A stretch of 64,000 nt of DNA from Sporisorium sorghi. Its lineage: Eukaryota > Basidiomycota > Ustilaginomycetes > Ustilaginales > Ustilaginaceae. The position numbers were made by a program, and so were the translations under genes. Location: positions 1 through 64,000 of the forward strand of contig JALCCG010000028.1 in assembly GCA_023212695.1 (NCBI GenBank). Reading direction: 5' to 3'. A model generated the notes under the pieces. That model was not told the DNA's origin. It saw only the letters and a program-made list of their open reading frames with translations, and did no database searches. This document shows positions 35,803 to 43,464 of this stretch, in pieces (within the stretch, counting starts at the first letter, position 1; the number at the start of each line of letters is the position of its first letter).

Positions 35803-36132
35803 ATGTCACATGAACAATACCAAAAGTGTATCGAGGAATGCATACGTTGTATGATGGTATGTAATCATTGTTACAACGCTTGTCTTGATGAAGAGAATGT
35901 AGCTATGATGACAAAATGTATTCGTTTGGATCGACAATGTGCTGATATTTGTGCTTTTGCTGCGCATGCAATGTCAACGAACAGTGTTTATGCGCGTGAG
36001 ATCTGTAGTATCTGTGCCGACGTTTGTGAAGAATGTGGCACAGAATGTAAAATGCATGATGTAAAACACTGTCAAGAATGTGCAGAAGCTTGTTTTAGAT
36101 GTGCAGAGGCTTGTAGAGCAATGGCAGCGTAG
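35803..36132 (+). CDS. Four-helix-bundle copper-storage protein (Csp3/DUF326-like)
   Basis: A 109-aa Cys-rich helical protein with repeated CxxxC and CxxC patterns (KCIEECIRCMMVCNHCYNAC; CADVCEECGTECKMH; HCQECAEACFRCAEACR). This is the copper-storage protein pattern in which a four-helix bundle binds many Cu(I) ions through Cys lining its core. No signal peptide, so cytosolic storage (Csp3 type). ATG 35803 has AAAGGAG 8 nt upstream. A paralogue lies at 44214. Confidence 0.92.
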   Translation: MSHEQYQKCIEECIRCMMVCNHCYNACLDEENVAMMTKCIRLDRQCADICAFAAHAMSTNSVYAREICSICADVCEECGTECKMHDVKHCQECAEACFRCAEACRAMAA

Positions 36133-36142
36133 AACAGACTCA

Positions 36143-36190
36143 ATAATCAATAACCCTCCTTGTGAGAAAGGAGGGTTTATTGATTATAAG
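36143..36190 (+). terminator. Terminator after csp gene
   Basis: ATAATCAATAACCCTCCTT pairs with AAGGAGGGTTTATTGATTAT around GTGAGA, a stem of about 19 bp. Confidence 0.85.
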
Positions 36191-36223
36191 TTATAACTAA
36201 AATTATATATAAATTGGAGATAG

Positions 36224-36261
36224 CTGTTAGAGCAGATCAACGTCTGCTGGAACAGTTTTTT
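36224..36261 (+). terminator. Second terminator-like hairpin without an upstream gene
   Basis: CTGTT-AG-AGCAGA, loop TCAACG, TCTGCT-GG-AACAG followed by six T. No gene lies between it and the preceding terminator, so it may end a small RNA or catch readthrough. Confidence 0.5.
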
Positions 36262-36443
36262 CTGCTTATGCTGAAAAAGAAGTGGTTACAAAAATGTATT
36301 TAATAATTAACTTAGAAGAAGTCGGTGTTCATATAAGAATAATACAATAAGAGCGGAACTTCTCCTTATATTTGTACTTTATAGGGTGAATTTGAACGAA
36401 ACTCGACTTTTAATAAAAAAAATGATGGATTTAGAGGATGGGA

Positions 36444-36480
36444 TTGACAACATACACGAAAATGTACTACATTATGTAGG
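36444..36480 (+). promoter_or_regulatory. Promoter with BlaI-type box A
   Basis: -35 TTGACA (36444-36449), 18-nt spacer, -10 TACATT (36468-36473). The box ACTACATTATGTAGG (36466-36480) covers the -10. It drives the c-di-AMP riboswitch and NlpC/P60 gene. Confidence 0.7.
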
Positions 36481-36501
36481 GTTACAAAAAATTAATTTTT
36501 A

Positions 36502-36622
36502 ATGCCGAGTTTCATTTTTGAAAACGGGGGAACCATTCCGGGTGAATTATTCTTGATTGAAAAGGAATAAAGGGCGCCTTCTACCGAACCCTTAGCTAAC
36601 TCCGTAGGCATCCGAAGGGAGA
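36502..36622 (+). promoter_or_regulatory. Cyclic di-AMP riboswitch (ydaO/yuaA type)
   Basis: The conserved blocks occur in order: CGGGGGAACCATTCCGGGTG, later GGGCGCCTTCTACCGAACCC, then AGCTAACTCCGTAGGCAT and the closing GAAGGGAGAG. These are the hallmark segments of the c-di-AMP riboswitch, which usually turns off cell-wall hydrolase and K+ transport genes when c-di-AMP is high. The following gene, an NlpC/P60 hydrolase, is a classic target. The ribosome site of that gene overlaps the 3' edge. Confidence 0.88.
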
Positions 36623-36630
36623 GCATGTGT

Positions 36631-37110
36631 TTGAAGAAATTCATGATTTCATTAATAGGGTCTGCAGTTATTTTGTCAGCTGGTGCGACTAATGCGTTTG
36701 CTGATGATCAATCCAAATTGCGTACAGAAGTAAGTCAAGTTGTTGGTACACCTTACAAGTGGGGGGGAACTTCTGTATCGAGTGGATTTGATTGTTCTGG
36801 TTTTATTTTGTATATCTTTGATAAGTTTAATTTGGAGCTGCCACGGACATCAAATGCTCAGGCAAAAACAGGTACCCCAGTTGCAAAGAAAAATCTCAAA
36901 CCTGGAGATTTGGTCTTCTTTAATACAAGTGGTGCTGGTATATCTCATGCAGGGATTTATATCGGTAATGGGCAATTTGCTCATTCTTCCAGTAGTAAAG
37001 GAGTAAGGATTAGTAATTTATCGGAATCATACTATAAGGATCGATACGTTACAGCAAGACGTACAATCTCTAAACAAAGTTATACAAAAATGGTTAGTGG
37101 ATTGCACTAG
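36631..37110 (+). CDS. Secreted NlpC/P60 peptidoglycan hydrolase 1
   Basis: About 159 aa: a Sec signal peptide (MKKFMISLIGSAVILSAGATNAFA) and a single NlpC/P60 domain with catalytic Cys in GFDCSGFILYIF, His in ISHAGIYIG and the third polar residue in the FAHSSSSKGV strand. It cleaves the stem peptide of peptidoglycan outside the cell. TTG 36631 is chosen (AGGGAG 9 nt upstream, family-like MKKF start); ATG 36625 is too close. It is controlled by both a BlaI-type box and a c-di-AMP riboswitch. Confidence 0.88.
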   Translation: MKKFMISLIGSAVILSAGATNAFADDQSKLRTEVSQVVGTPYKWGGTSVSSGFDCSGFILYIFDKFNLELPRTSNAQAKTGTPVAKKNLKPGDLVFFNTSGAGISHAGIYIGNGQFAHSSSSKGVRISNLSESYYKDRYVTARRTISKQSYTKMVSGLH

Positions 37111-37127
37111 TACTTATTTGTAATTAG

Positions 37128-37163
37128 ACAAGCCCTGGTAAAAACCACGGGTTTGTTTTTTTG
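37128..37163 (+). terminator. Terminator after NlpC/P60 gene 1
   Basis: ACAAGCCC and GGGTTTGT arms around a GGTAAAAACC-containing loop, followed by a run of T. Confidence 0.8.
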
Positions 37164-37246
37164 TATCGCAGGTGAATTAAATCTTGTTAAGAATTTAATC
37201 TAACATAATTCATTAATCTTCAATGGAAATACCATAAAATGAAAAA

Positions 37247-37358
37247 TTGACTAGTTAAATTAAATAAACTACAATTCGTAGTATATAATATATTATTGAT
37301 TTCTTGATGTTTTTAAACAAGGATCAATTTTTTTATCAAAAACACTACACTGCGTAGT
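37247..37358 (+). promoter_or_regulatory. asnB promoter with BlaI-type boxes B and C
   Basis: -35 TTGACT (37247-37252), 17-nt spacer, -10 TACAAT (37270-37275). Box B ACTACAATTCGTAGT (37268-37282) lies over the -10. Box C ACTACACTGCGTAGT (37344-37358) is 28 nt before the asnB start. Confidence 0.75.
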
Positions 37359-37386
37359 TAATAATCCGGAAGGGAAGACTTTTTCT

Positions 37387-39258
37387 ATGTGTGGGATTAC
37401 AGGGCTTTTGATGTTTGAAAACAATTCGCTGCCAACGACGGTAGCAATTAGAAAAATGACCGATGCAATCAAACATCGTGGTCCCGATCAAACGGGCATT
37501 AGGGTGGTAGATCGGATTGCTTTAGGATTTACCCGTTTGTCGATCCTTGATTTGGAACACGGCAGCCAGCCTATTTCCAACGAAGATCAGAGCCTTTGGC
37601 TAGTTTTTAACGGTGAGATTTATAATTATCAATCATTAAAAAGAGAACTTGAAGACCTTGGTCATACGTTTAAAACGAACACAGATTCTGAAGTCATCAT
37701 ACATTTATATGAGGAGTATCAGGAACATTGTTTAGAAAAACTGCGTGGAATGTTTGGATTTGCAATATGGGATCGGAGGAAAAAACAATTATTTGCTGCT
37801 CGTGATCATTTCGGAATAAAACCATTCTATTACTATACGGATAACACTCAATTTGCCTTTGGCTCCGAAATTAAAAGTATCCTTTCTTTAGATGGTCTGA
37901 AACCCGCCGTTAACTCAAAAAGTCTGTTCCATTATCTAACATTACAATATGTGCCCCAACCAGATACAATGTTTGCTGGAATAAAAAAGCTTGAACCGGG
38001 TCACTATTTGATTGTCGATCAATGGGGAAATATAAAGAATCAAACATATTGGGAAACTAAGTTCGAACCGGAACATCGGCCAATTGAAACATTTATTGAA
38101 GAGATCCGGTATAAACTTAATGAATCTGTGAATCTTCATACCCAGAGTGATGTGCCGATTGGGAGTTTTTTATCTGGGGGAATAGACTCAACATCGATTG
38201 CCAGTTATCTTAGCAAGAGAGGGCCTGTAAAAACCTTCTCGGTAGGATTTGAAGGCGAGCATAATGAAAATATATATGCTAAAAAGACGGCAACTGAACT
38301 GGGTATAGATCATTTTGATGAAGTGATATCGGTTGATCGTTTTTTTGAGGATACGATTAAGGCTGTGTGGCATATGGATGAGCCCATAGCAGATCCGTCT
38401 GCAATTGCGATCTATCGACTTTCCCAAGTGGCAAGAGAGCATATTACTGTCGCATTATCAGGTGAAGGTGCAGACGAGCTGTTTGGAGGATATCGTATTT
38501 ATAGAGAGCCCTCCTCACTTAAACCATTATCGTGGATTCCTACGAACCTAAAACGGAACATTAAGCAATTTATAGACGAAATTCCGTTCAATTTTTATGG
38601 CAAAAACTATTTGAAAAGAGGCTTAACTCCTTTAGAAGAACGATTTTTGGGGAATGCTAAGATCTTTAACGAACAAGAAAAGAGACTTGTCTTGTCTTCA
38701 ATGGTAAATTTGAAAACGAATTGGGAACCTACAACAGCACTAACCAGTAAAATATATGAGACTTCGAAAGACCTTGATGATATTAGCAGAATGCAATTAA
38801 TCGATCTTAACTTCTGGTTACCTGGCGATATTCTAATGAAGGCTGACAAAATGAGCATGGCACATTCCTTAGAGGTTCGTGTGCCATTTCTAGACAAAGA
38901 AGTGTTTGAAATAGCTCGTAAAATACCATCATCATACCGTGTAACAAATAAAACAACGAAATATGTACTTCGTAAAGCGATGGAGGACATAGTACCTAAT
39001 CATGTACTGAATCGTCCCAAGCTAGGTTTTCCAGTACCTTTAAAGAAATGGCTTATGGGATCTATCGGAGATATCATGATCGAACAAATCATTATAAGTG
39101 GTATTGAAGAATGGATTCAAATAGATCATGTTGTTGGTCTATTAAAGGAACACCGTAATGGGAAAGTCGACAACTCAAGAAAAATATGGACCATTTATAT
39201 TTTTGCCTTGTGGCACTCGGTTTTTATACATGAAAATTCAGTTAGACTCGTGATATAA
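37387..39258 (+). CDS. asnB: Glutamine-hydrolysing asparagine synthetase (AsnB type)
   Basis: A 623-aa class II amidotransferase. After Met, Cys2 (MCGITGLLMF) is the glutaminase nucleophile. The synthetase half has the PP-motif SGGIDSTSIASYL near residue 265. In Bacillus subtilis one AsnB paralogue amidates meso-diaminopimelate in peptidoglycan precursors rather than making free asparagine. Given BlaI-type boxes B and C and the cell-wall neighbours, envelope amidation is a reasonable guess. GGAAGGGAAGA precedes the ATG. Monocistronic. Confidence 0.9.
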   Translation: MCGITGLLMFENNSLPTTVAIRKMTDAIKHRGPDQTGIRVVDRIALGFTRLSILDLEHGSQPISNEDQSLWLVFNGEIYNYQSLKRELEDLGHTFKTNTDSEVIIHLYEEYQEHCLEKLRGMFGFAIWDRRKKQLFAARDHFGIKPFYYYTDNTQFAFGSEIKSILSLDGLKPAVNSKSLFHYLTLQYVPQPDTMFAGIKKLEPGHYLIVDQWGNIKNQTYWETKFEPEHRPIETFIEEIRYKLNESVNLHTQSDVPIGSFLSGGIDSTSIASYLSKRGPVKTFSVGFEGEHNENIYAKKTATELGIDHFDEVISVDRFFEDTIKAVWHMDEPIADPSAIAIYRLSQVAREHITVALSGEGADELFGGYRIYREPSSLKPLSWIPTNLKRNIKQFIDEIPFNFYGKNYLKRGLTPLEERFLGNAKIFNEQEKRLVLSSMVNLKTNWEPTTALTSKIYETSKDLDDISRMQLIDLNFWLPGDILMKADKMSMAHSLEVRVPFLDKEVFEIARKIPSSYRVTNKTTKYVLRKAMEDIVPNHVLNRPKLGFPVPLKKWLMGSIGDIMIEQIIISGIEEWIQIDHVVGLLKEHRNGKVDNSRKIWTIYIFALWHSVFIHENSVRLVI

Positions 39259-39271
39259 ATTAGTTGTTAAT

Positions 39272-39297
39272 TGAGGGGTAGACCTCTCATTTTTTAC
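39272..39297 (+). terminator. Weak terminator after asnB
   Basis: TGAGGG and CCTCTCA form an imperfect short stem followed by six T. Confidence 0.5.
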
Positions 39298-39348
39298 TTT
39301 CTAAGTTGATGGGTTAAACCTTGGCTTAAATGGTCTGAGAGAATGAGG

Positions 39349-39380
39349 CTCACAAAATCTACACATTTACCAACTATAAT
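39349..39380 (+). promoter_or_regulatory. Promoter with CTCACAAAATCTACA element
   Basis: CTCACAAAATCTACA (39349-39363) is identical to the element at 35639 before csp. TATAAT follows at 39375-39380. The half-repeats CTCACAAAATC and TACACATTTAC are 11 bp apart, as in OmpR-family sites. Confidence 0.5.
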
Positions 39381-39415
39381 AGGAGTTATTCTATACTCAA
39401 GTTAGGAGAATGATG

Positions 39416-40336
39416 ATGACGGATAAGAAATCAAAGAAAAAAAGGAAGGGAATATCGTTAGGTATCGGATCATTATTTTCTGTGGTTATGATTGTCTTGA
39501 TTGGTTTTGCTATTTGGGGAAATGTGAAAAAATCGAATGATACCACTCTTGATACACTGAATGCCGACTCTAACACTCATCCACATATATTTAGCTACTC
39601 GCCTAGTAATGATACGGTCTGGGTAGGGACACATACAGGTGTTTATGAGCTGAAAGACGATATATTTCAAAGAACACTCCCAGAACTCCGTACGAATGAT
39701 ATCATGGGGCTTGAAATTGATCCGTTTGATCCAACAAGGATATTTGTATCAGGACATGGATTTGTCAAACGTTCCGTTGATGGTGGGGAAACTTGGCAGA
39801 CAATTGAAAACGGACTCCCTAATGCAGCAAAACCCGATGAGCCCGATGCCCATTATTTAACGATGGACCCGGATGATCCGAATCATCTATTTACATTGTT
39901 AGCAGGTGAGGGTGATAACCTGTATGAAACGAGGGATGGCGGGAACACGTGGACGAATGTAACAAGTTTACCTGCCGGTGCATATTCTATTACAATGATG
40001 ACTGGATCGCCATCATCCATTTTGGCTGGAACGGAAACGGGACTTGTACGGTATGATATACAAAATGGAACTGTTCAAGAAAACAAACTGACCAATGATC
40101 CGGTTTATCAAGTCATAACTTTGCCTAACAAAGAAGTAGTTACTATGACGGAAAGCGGATTCCAAAAATCAATGGATTTGAAAACATGGACGGCGATGGA
40201 CATAGAATTGAATGGGGAAATTCCACTTGGTATTAAAGCATCTAAACAAGACAGCAACCGTCTCGTTATTATAACAGATCGTTATTCTGTTTATGAAAGT
40301 AGTAACGGCGGAGAGAAATGGACAAGAACGAAATAA
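39416..40336 (+). CDS. Membrane-anchored BNR-repeat beta-propeller protein (F510_1955-like)
   Basis: About 306 aa. A Lys-rich N-terminus and one membrane helix (LGIGSLFSVVMIVLIGFAIWG) precede an extracytoplasmic beta-propeller with BNR/Asp-box repeats (SVDGGETWQ, TRDGGNTWT, SSNGGEKWT). Annotation pipelines call such proteins F510_1955 family glycosylhydrolase, but no enzymatic activity is known to me. ATG 39416 has AGGAG 7 nt upstream. It lies between asnB and the BlaI-like gene but shares its 15-bp promoter element with the csp gene, not the BlaI box. Confidence 0.8.
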   Translation: MTDKKSKKKRKGISLGIGSLFSVVMIVLIGFAIWGNVKKSNDTTLDTLNADSNTHPHIFSYSPSNDTVWVGTHTGVYELKDDIFQRTLPELRTNDIMGLEIDPFDPTRIFVSGHGFVKRSVDGGETWQTIENGLPNAAKPDEPDAHYLTMDPDDPNHLFTLLAGEGDNLYETRDGGNTWTNVTSLPAGAYSITMMTGSPSSILAGTETGLVRYDIQNGTVQENKLTNDPVYQVITLPNKEVVTMTESGFQKSMDLKTWTAMDIELNGEIPLGIKASKQDSNRLVIITDRYSVYESSNGGEKWTRTK

Positions 40337-40354
40337 GTAATTCGCCTTCTACAA

Positions 40355-40390
40355 TTGACAGTGCTACTAATTGTTACTACAATTTGTAGT
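40355..40390 (+). promoter_or_regulatory. Promoter of the BlaI-M56 pair with box D
   Basis: -35 TTGACA (40355-40360), 17-nt spacer, -10 TACAAT (40378-40383). Box D ACTACAATTTGTAGT (40376-40390) is a perfect palindrome about its centre and covers the -10, indicating autorepression. Confidence 0.8.
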
Positions 40391-40406
40391 TACAGAGGTG
40401 AGGAAA

Positions 40407-40838
40407 TTGAAAATTAAAAAGTTTAACATGCATGAACAAGGTCTAAATCAATTCTTTGGTCCGCTGGAAGCGAAAATTATGGAAATTCTATGGGCATCAA
40501 AAAAAACAACGATTCGTGATGTACAAACCATTGTAAGTGAAGAAGAACCACTCTCATTTAATACCGTAATGACTGTTATGAATCGATTGATTGAGAAAGG
40601 ACTGCTGAAAAAAACTTCCAAGGGTAGCGGTAGAGCAAGATTAACGTTTTTTGAACCTATACAAACCAAAGAACAATTCTTATCAGAACAAACTAAAGAG
40701 GTTACACAAGGACTAATCCGCGAATTTGGAGAGTTAGTTGTTGGTCATATGATCGATGCATTGGATGATGCAGATCCTAAATTAATCTCTAAACTTCAAG
40801 ATAAACTGAACCAAATGAATCACGGGAGTTCATCATGA
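40407..40838 (+). CDS. BlaI/MecI/CopY-family repressor
   Basis: A 143-aa regulator with the BlaI winged helix (FFGPLEAKIMEILWASKKTTIRDVQ; SFNTVMTVMNRLIEKGLLKK). It lacks the C-terminal CxCx4CxC copper motif of CopY, so inactivation by proteolysis by the adjacent M56 protein is more likely. TTG 40407 has GAGGTG 6 nt upstream and an additional AGG. Its stop overlaps the M56 gene start by 4 nt. It is the presumed owner of the ACTACA-N3-TGTAGT boxes found from 36466 to 52354. Confidence 0.92.
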   Translation: MKIKKFNMHEQGLNQFFGPLEAKIMEILWASKKTTIRDVQTIVSEEEPLSFNTVMTVMNRLIEKGLLKKTSKGSGRARLTFFEPIQTKEQFLSEQTKEVTQGLIREFGELVVGHMIDALDDADPKLISKLQDKLNQMNHGSSS

Positions 40839-41692
40839 AATCGGCTGTGAAAACAAATCTGATTTTGTTAATCATGTTACTCACGGGCTCATTTGTGTTG
40901 ATCCAAATGGGTTGGTATGTCGCGCATCAAGTACTAGGTGTGCCACTCAATTGGAATATAATACAATACTGCTTAACCGCTATACAGGAAGACACTTTGG
41001 GGCATGACATCATTAAAGTTTTATTTAATCTTGTCATTTTGTATACAGTGGTGCGATTAGTTGGCAGATCAGGTAGGCAATTATTCTTGACTTGGAAATG
41101 GATGCGGACGTTTAGAAATAATACGGATCATCAGCAAACGTTATACCTAAACAAGGTATACCAGGATTGGAATACAGAAATTATAGTTGTTAGAGATGAC
41201 GCATTTATTGCTTTGGCAATGGGGATTTGGCATCCACGTATCGTTATTTCTACTGCAGTTATGAACCTGTTCAACGAAGAGGAAGTCAGGGCAATATTAC
41301 TCCATGAATGGTATCACTGCAGGGGACGCGATCCGCTTCAAATGTTCCTGGTCGTTTTACTGACAGAGAGCATGGGGTATATTCCATTATTAAAAACATT
41401 GAGCAATCAGTTTGCAACTAGGAAGGAACTTCTTGCGGATCGTTTTGCTTTAAGACATATGAAATCGGAATATCACTTAGGTAATGTATTATTGAAGTTG
41501 TCCACTTTGGTAAATAATCGGCATATAACCGTAGCTGTGCCCTTTGCAAATACAGCAATAAATTACCGAATATTACAAGTGCTTCAGCCGGATCAACCGC
41601 TTCATATTCCCTTTTCCTACGGCAAGTCTCTTCTGTCAACCATTATTATTTTTGGCATCATGATTGGTTTGATATCGGGCGGATGTTCATGA
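40835..41692 (+). CDS. M56-family membrane metalloprotease (BlaR1/MecR1 core without sensor)
   Basis: A 285-aa membrane protein. The zinc motif is HEWYH at 157-161, with the third ligand likely in RKELLADRFA (Glu198/Asp202). Hydrophobic helices are at 7-29, 60-78 and near the C-terminus. Unlike BlaR1/MecR1 it has no extracellular penicillin-binding sensor; it ends GLISGGCS. It should cleave, or cause cleavage of, the BlaI-like repressor on sensing an unknown envelope signal. ATGA overlap with the repressor gene signals coupling. Confidence 0.9.
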   Translation: MKSAVKTNLILLIMLLTGSFVLIQMGWYVAHQVLGVPLNWNIIQYCLTAIQEDTLGHDIIKVLFNLVILYTVVRLVGRSGRQLFLTWKWMRTFRNNTDHQQTLYLNKVYQDWNTEIIVVRDDAFIALAMGIWHPRIVISTAVMNLFNEEEVRAILLHEWYHCRGRDPLQMFLVVLLTESMGYIPLLKTLSNQFATRKELLADRFALRHMKSEYHLGNVLLKLSTLVNNRHITVAVPFANTAINYRILQVLQPDQPLHIPFSYGKSLLSTIIIFGIMIGLISGGCS

Positions 41693-41712
41693 GCCCTTTT
41701 TTTATTCTAAAC

Positions 41713-41727
41713 ACTACTACGTGTAGT
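41713..41727 (+). promoter_or_regulatory. BlaI-type box E
   Basis: ACTACTACGTGTAGT is a 15-bp variant palindrome, 37 nt before the CcdA-like gene at 41765. No good -35 is seen, so it may act as an internal roadblock. Confidence 0.6.
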
Positions 41728-41764
41728 TTTTACGGTAAGATTATTGCTGAGGTGATTTAAGGAC

Positions 41765-42502
41765 GTGTATGAAATATTCAACTGGATAACCAACGTTGTT
41801 GCTAGTCCATTAACTGAGGTAGCGTACTCTTCGAATATAGCACTTCTTTCTGTTATGTTTTTGGGGTTTGTCGGTTCAGTGGCACCGTGTCAAATTTCAG
41901 CAAACATAGGTGCCATGATGTATTTTAGTAACCGCCAAGTTCAGCGAAGATTATCATGGATCGAAATCAGTATGTACTTGCTCGGGAAAATTTCAGTATT
42001 TAGTATATTGGGTGCTGTGTTTTGGCTATTTGGACAAAGTGTATCCCAAGATATGATTCCATTTTTCGTATTCGCACGTAAAATGTTAGGTCCACTGCTG
42101 ATTATCATGGGGCTGTTCTTTTTAGGTTTGTTGAAATTACCGGGTAGTTTCGGCTTTCAATTATCTTCATATCTAAAAAATCTATCTGGACGTATCGGTG
42201 GGAAATGGGGGGCGTTTGTACTAGGAGCTTCCTTTTCCTTCGGTTTTTGTCCAACGATGGTTTGGCTGTTTTTCGGCTTAGTTATGCCGTTGGTATTTCA
42301 ATCTTCTTATGGATTCATTCTACCTCCAATATTTGCAATAGGAACAGCGATGCCGTTTCTATTGTTTGTGGGATTAAGCATCGTACTGGGGTTCGATACA
42401 GCTATGATAAAAAAGTCGCGTCAATGGGGGAAATGGATGCAGAGAGTCGTAGGTGTGTTATTTCTATTATTAGGGGTCGCCGATACGATAACTTATTGGT
42501 AA
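41765..42502 (+). CDS. CcdA/DsbD-like thiol membrane transporter 1
   Basis: A 245-aa protein with about six membrane helices and two conserved proline-linked cysteines, in SVAPCQISANIG and GFCPTMVWLFFG. These fit the CcdA/DsbD-beta family that carries reducing power from cytoplasmic thioredoxin across the membrane. Extra N-terminal length and sequence resemble the TauE/SafE-like UreH-2 group. GTG 41765 has AAGG 2 nt and GAGGTG about 10 nt upstream. Lgt follows after 50 nt. A second CcdA lies at 47698. Confidence 0.8.
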   Translation: MYEIFNWITNVVASPLTEVAYSSNIALLSVMFLGFVGSVAPCQISANIGAMMYFSNRQVQRRLSWIEISMYLLGKISVFSILGAVFWLFGQSVSQDMIPFFVFARKMLGPLLIIMGLFFLGLLKLPGSFGFQLSSYLKNLSGRIGGKWGAFVLGASFSFGFCPTMVWLFFGLVMPLVFQSSYGFILPPIFAIGTAMPFLLFVGLSIVLGFDTAMIKKSRQWGKWMQRVVGVLFLLLGVADTITYW

Positions 42503-42552
42503 TAAGGTGACTACATGCTGTTATATATTTGAGATGAGAGGGAAATGATGAG

Positions 42553-43347
42553 ATGAAGGTTATACTCTTTTCCATTGGCGGTATTGATATTCGTTCTTAT
42601 GGCGTAATTGTAGCTTTTGCAATTTTACTTGCCATAGGAGTTGCTTATTACCTTTCGAGAGGGAGCGAGTACCAGAAGCATATTCCGAACTTAATGACCT
42701 ATGTGATTTTTGGCGCAATTATAATGGCCAGAGTTTGGCACGTTTTCTTTTTTCAGTGGAACTATTACTCATCCAATCTAAGTGAAATATTTGCCATTTG
42801 GAATGGGGGAATATCAATTCAAGGAGCATTAGTGGGTGGTTTTATAGTGGCAGCTATCTATACTAGGATACATCGCCTTTCATTTTGGGAATTGGCGGAT
42901 GTCCTGGCACCTGCAATTATTTTAGGACAAGCTATTGGCAGAGTTGCTTGCTTTCTTAATGGTGATGCTTTTGGTTCTCCGACAGGTTCAAACTTTGGGA
43001 TTGTATACCCTCCAGGAACAATGGCATTTGATGTTTATGGTTCGCAGCCGCTTTGGCCAGCCGAGGTATGGGAAGGGCAGTGGGATCTGATTGTATTTGC
43101 CATTTTACTCATATTGAGAACGAGAACTTTGCCTAGAGGGGTATTGTTCCTTTGGTATAACATTCTTTACGCAGTTGGAAGATTTATGTTGGAATTTCTG
43201 CGTGGGGATTCCCTTCGCTACTTGCTGGACTGGACCGCGGGTCAATGGACTAGCGTTGTCGTTATCCTCGTAAGTATTGGTTTGATTCTGTATTTCTCAT
43301 TTCAGAATAAACAGAAACAGCAGGAGATATTACTGCAAGATAAATAG
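42553..43347 (+). CDS. lgt: Accessory prolipoprotein diacylglyceryl transferase
   Basis: A 264-aa seven-helix membrane enzyme. The Lgt blocks are YGVIVAFAILLAIGVAYYLS, WNGGISIQGALVGGF and the signature GRVACFLNGDAFGSPT, where the usual GNF is ACF. It attaches diacylglycerol to the lipobox Cys of prelipoproteins. Chromosomal lgt is normally next to hprK; here it is in the BlaI-type regulon beside thiol genes, so it is an extra copy. Copper is known to interfere with lipobox cysteines, which gives a reason. ATG 42553 has GAGAGGG upstream. Confidence 0.9.
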   Translation: MKVILFSIGGIDIRSYGVIVAFAILLAIGVAYYLSRGSEYQKHIPNLMTYVIFGAIIMARVWHVFFFQWNYYSSNLSEIFAIWNGGISIQGALVGGFIVAAIYTRIHRLSFWELADVLAPAIILGQAIGRVACFLNGDAFGSPTGSNFGIVYPPGTMAFDVYGSQPLWPAEVWEGQWDLIVFAILLILRTRTLPRGVLFLWYNILYAVGRFMLEFLRGDSLRYLLDWTAGQWTSVVVILVSIGLILYFSFQNKQKQQEILLQDK

Positions 43348-43410
43348 GCGTGCCTTACACCATTACTTTTGGTGTTATCTCGGAGAAGGCTCTTGGAATT
43401 GGTATAGCTA

Positions 43411-43443
43411 ATGGACCCAGTTATTCACTGGGTCCATTTTTAA
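43411..43443. terminator. Terminator between lgt and NlpC/P60 gene 2
   Basis: Perfect 10-bp stem ATGGACCCAG / CTGGGTCCAT with loop TTATTCA and a TTTTTAATTT tail. Confidence 0.9.
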
Positions 43444-43447
43444 TTTA

Positions 43448-43462
43448 ACTACAATTTGTAGT
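43448..43462. promoter_or_regulatory. BlaI-type box F in a convergent gap
   Basis: ACTACAATTTGTAGT, identical to boxes D and I, but it lies between two gene 3' ends and has no -35 in either direction. Confidence 0.6.
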
Positions 43463-43464
43463 GT

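Noticed and set aside
36379..36390. TATAGGGTG half of a CsoR box
   Set aside because: The G-rich second half and symmetrical TATA are missing.
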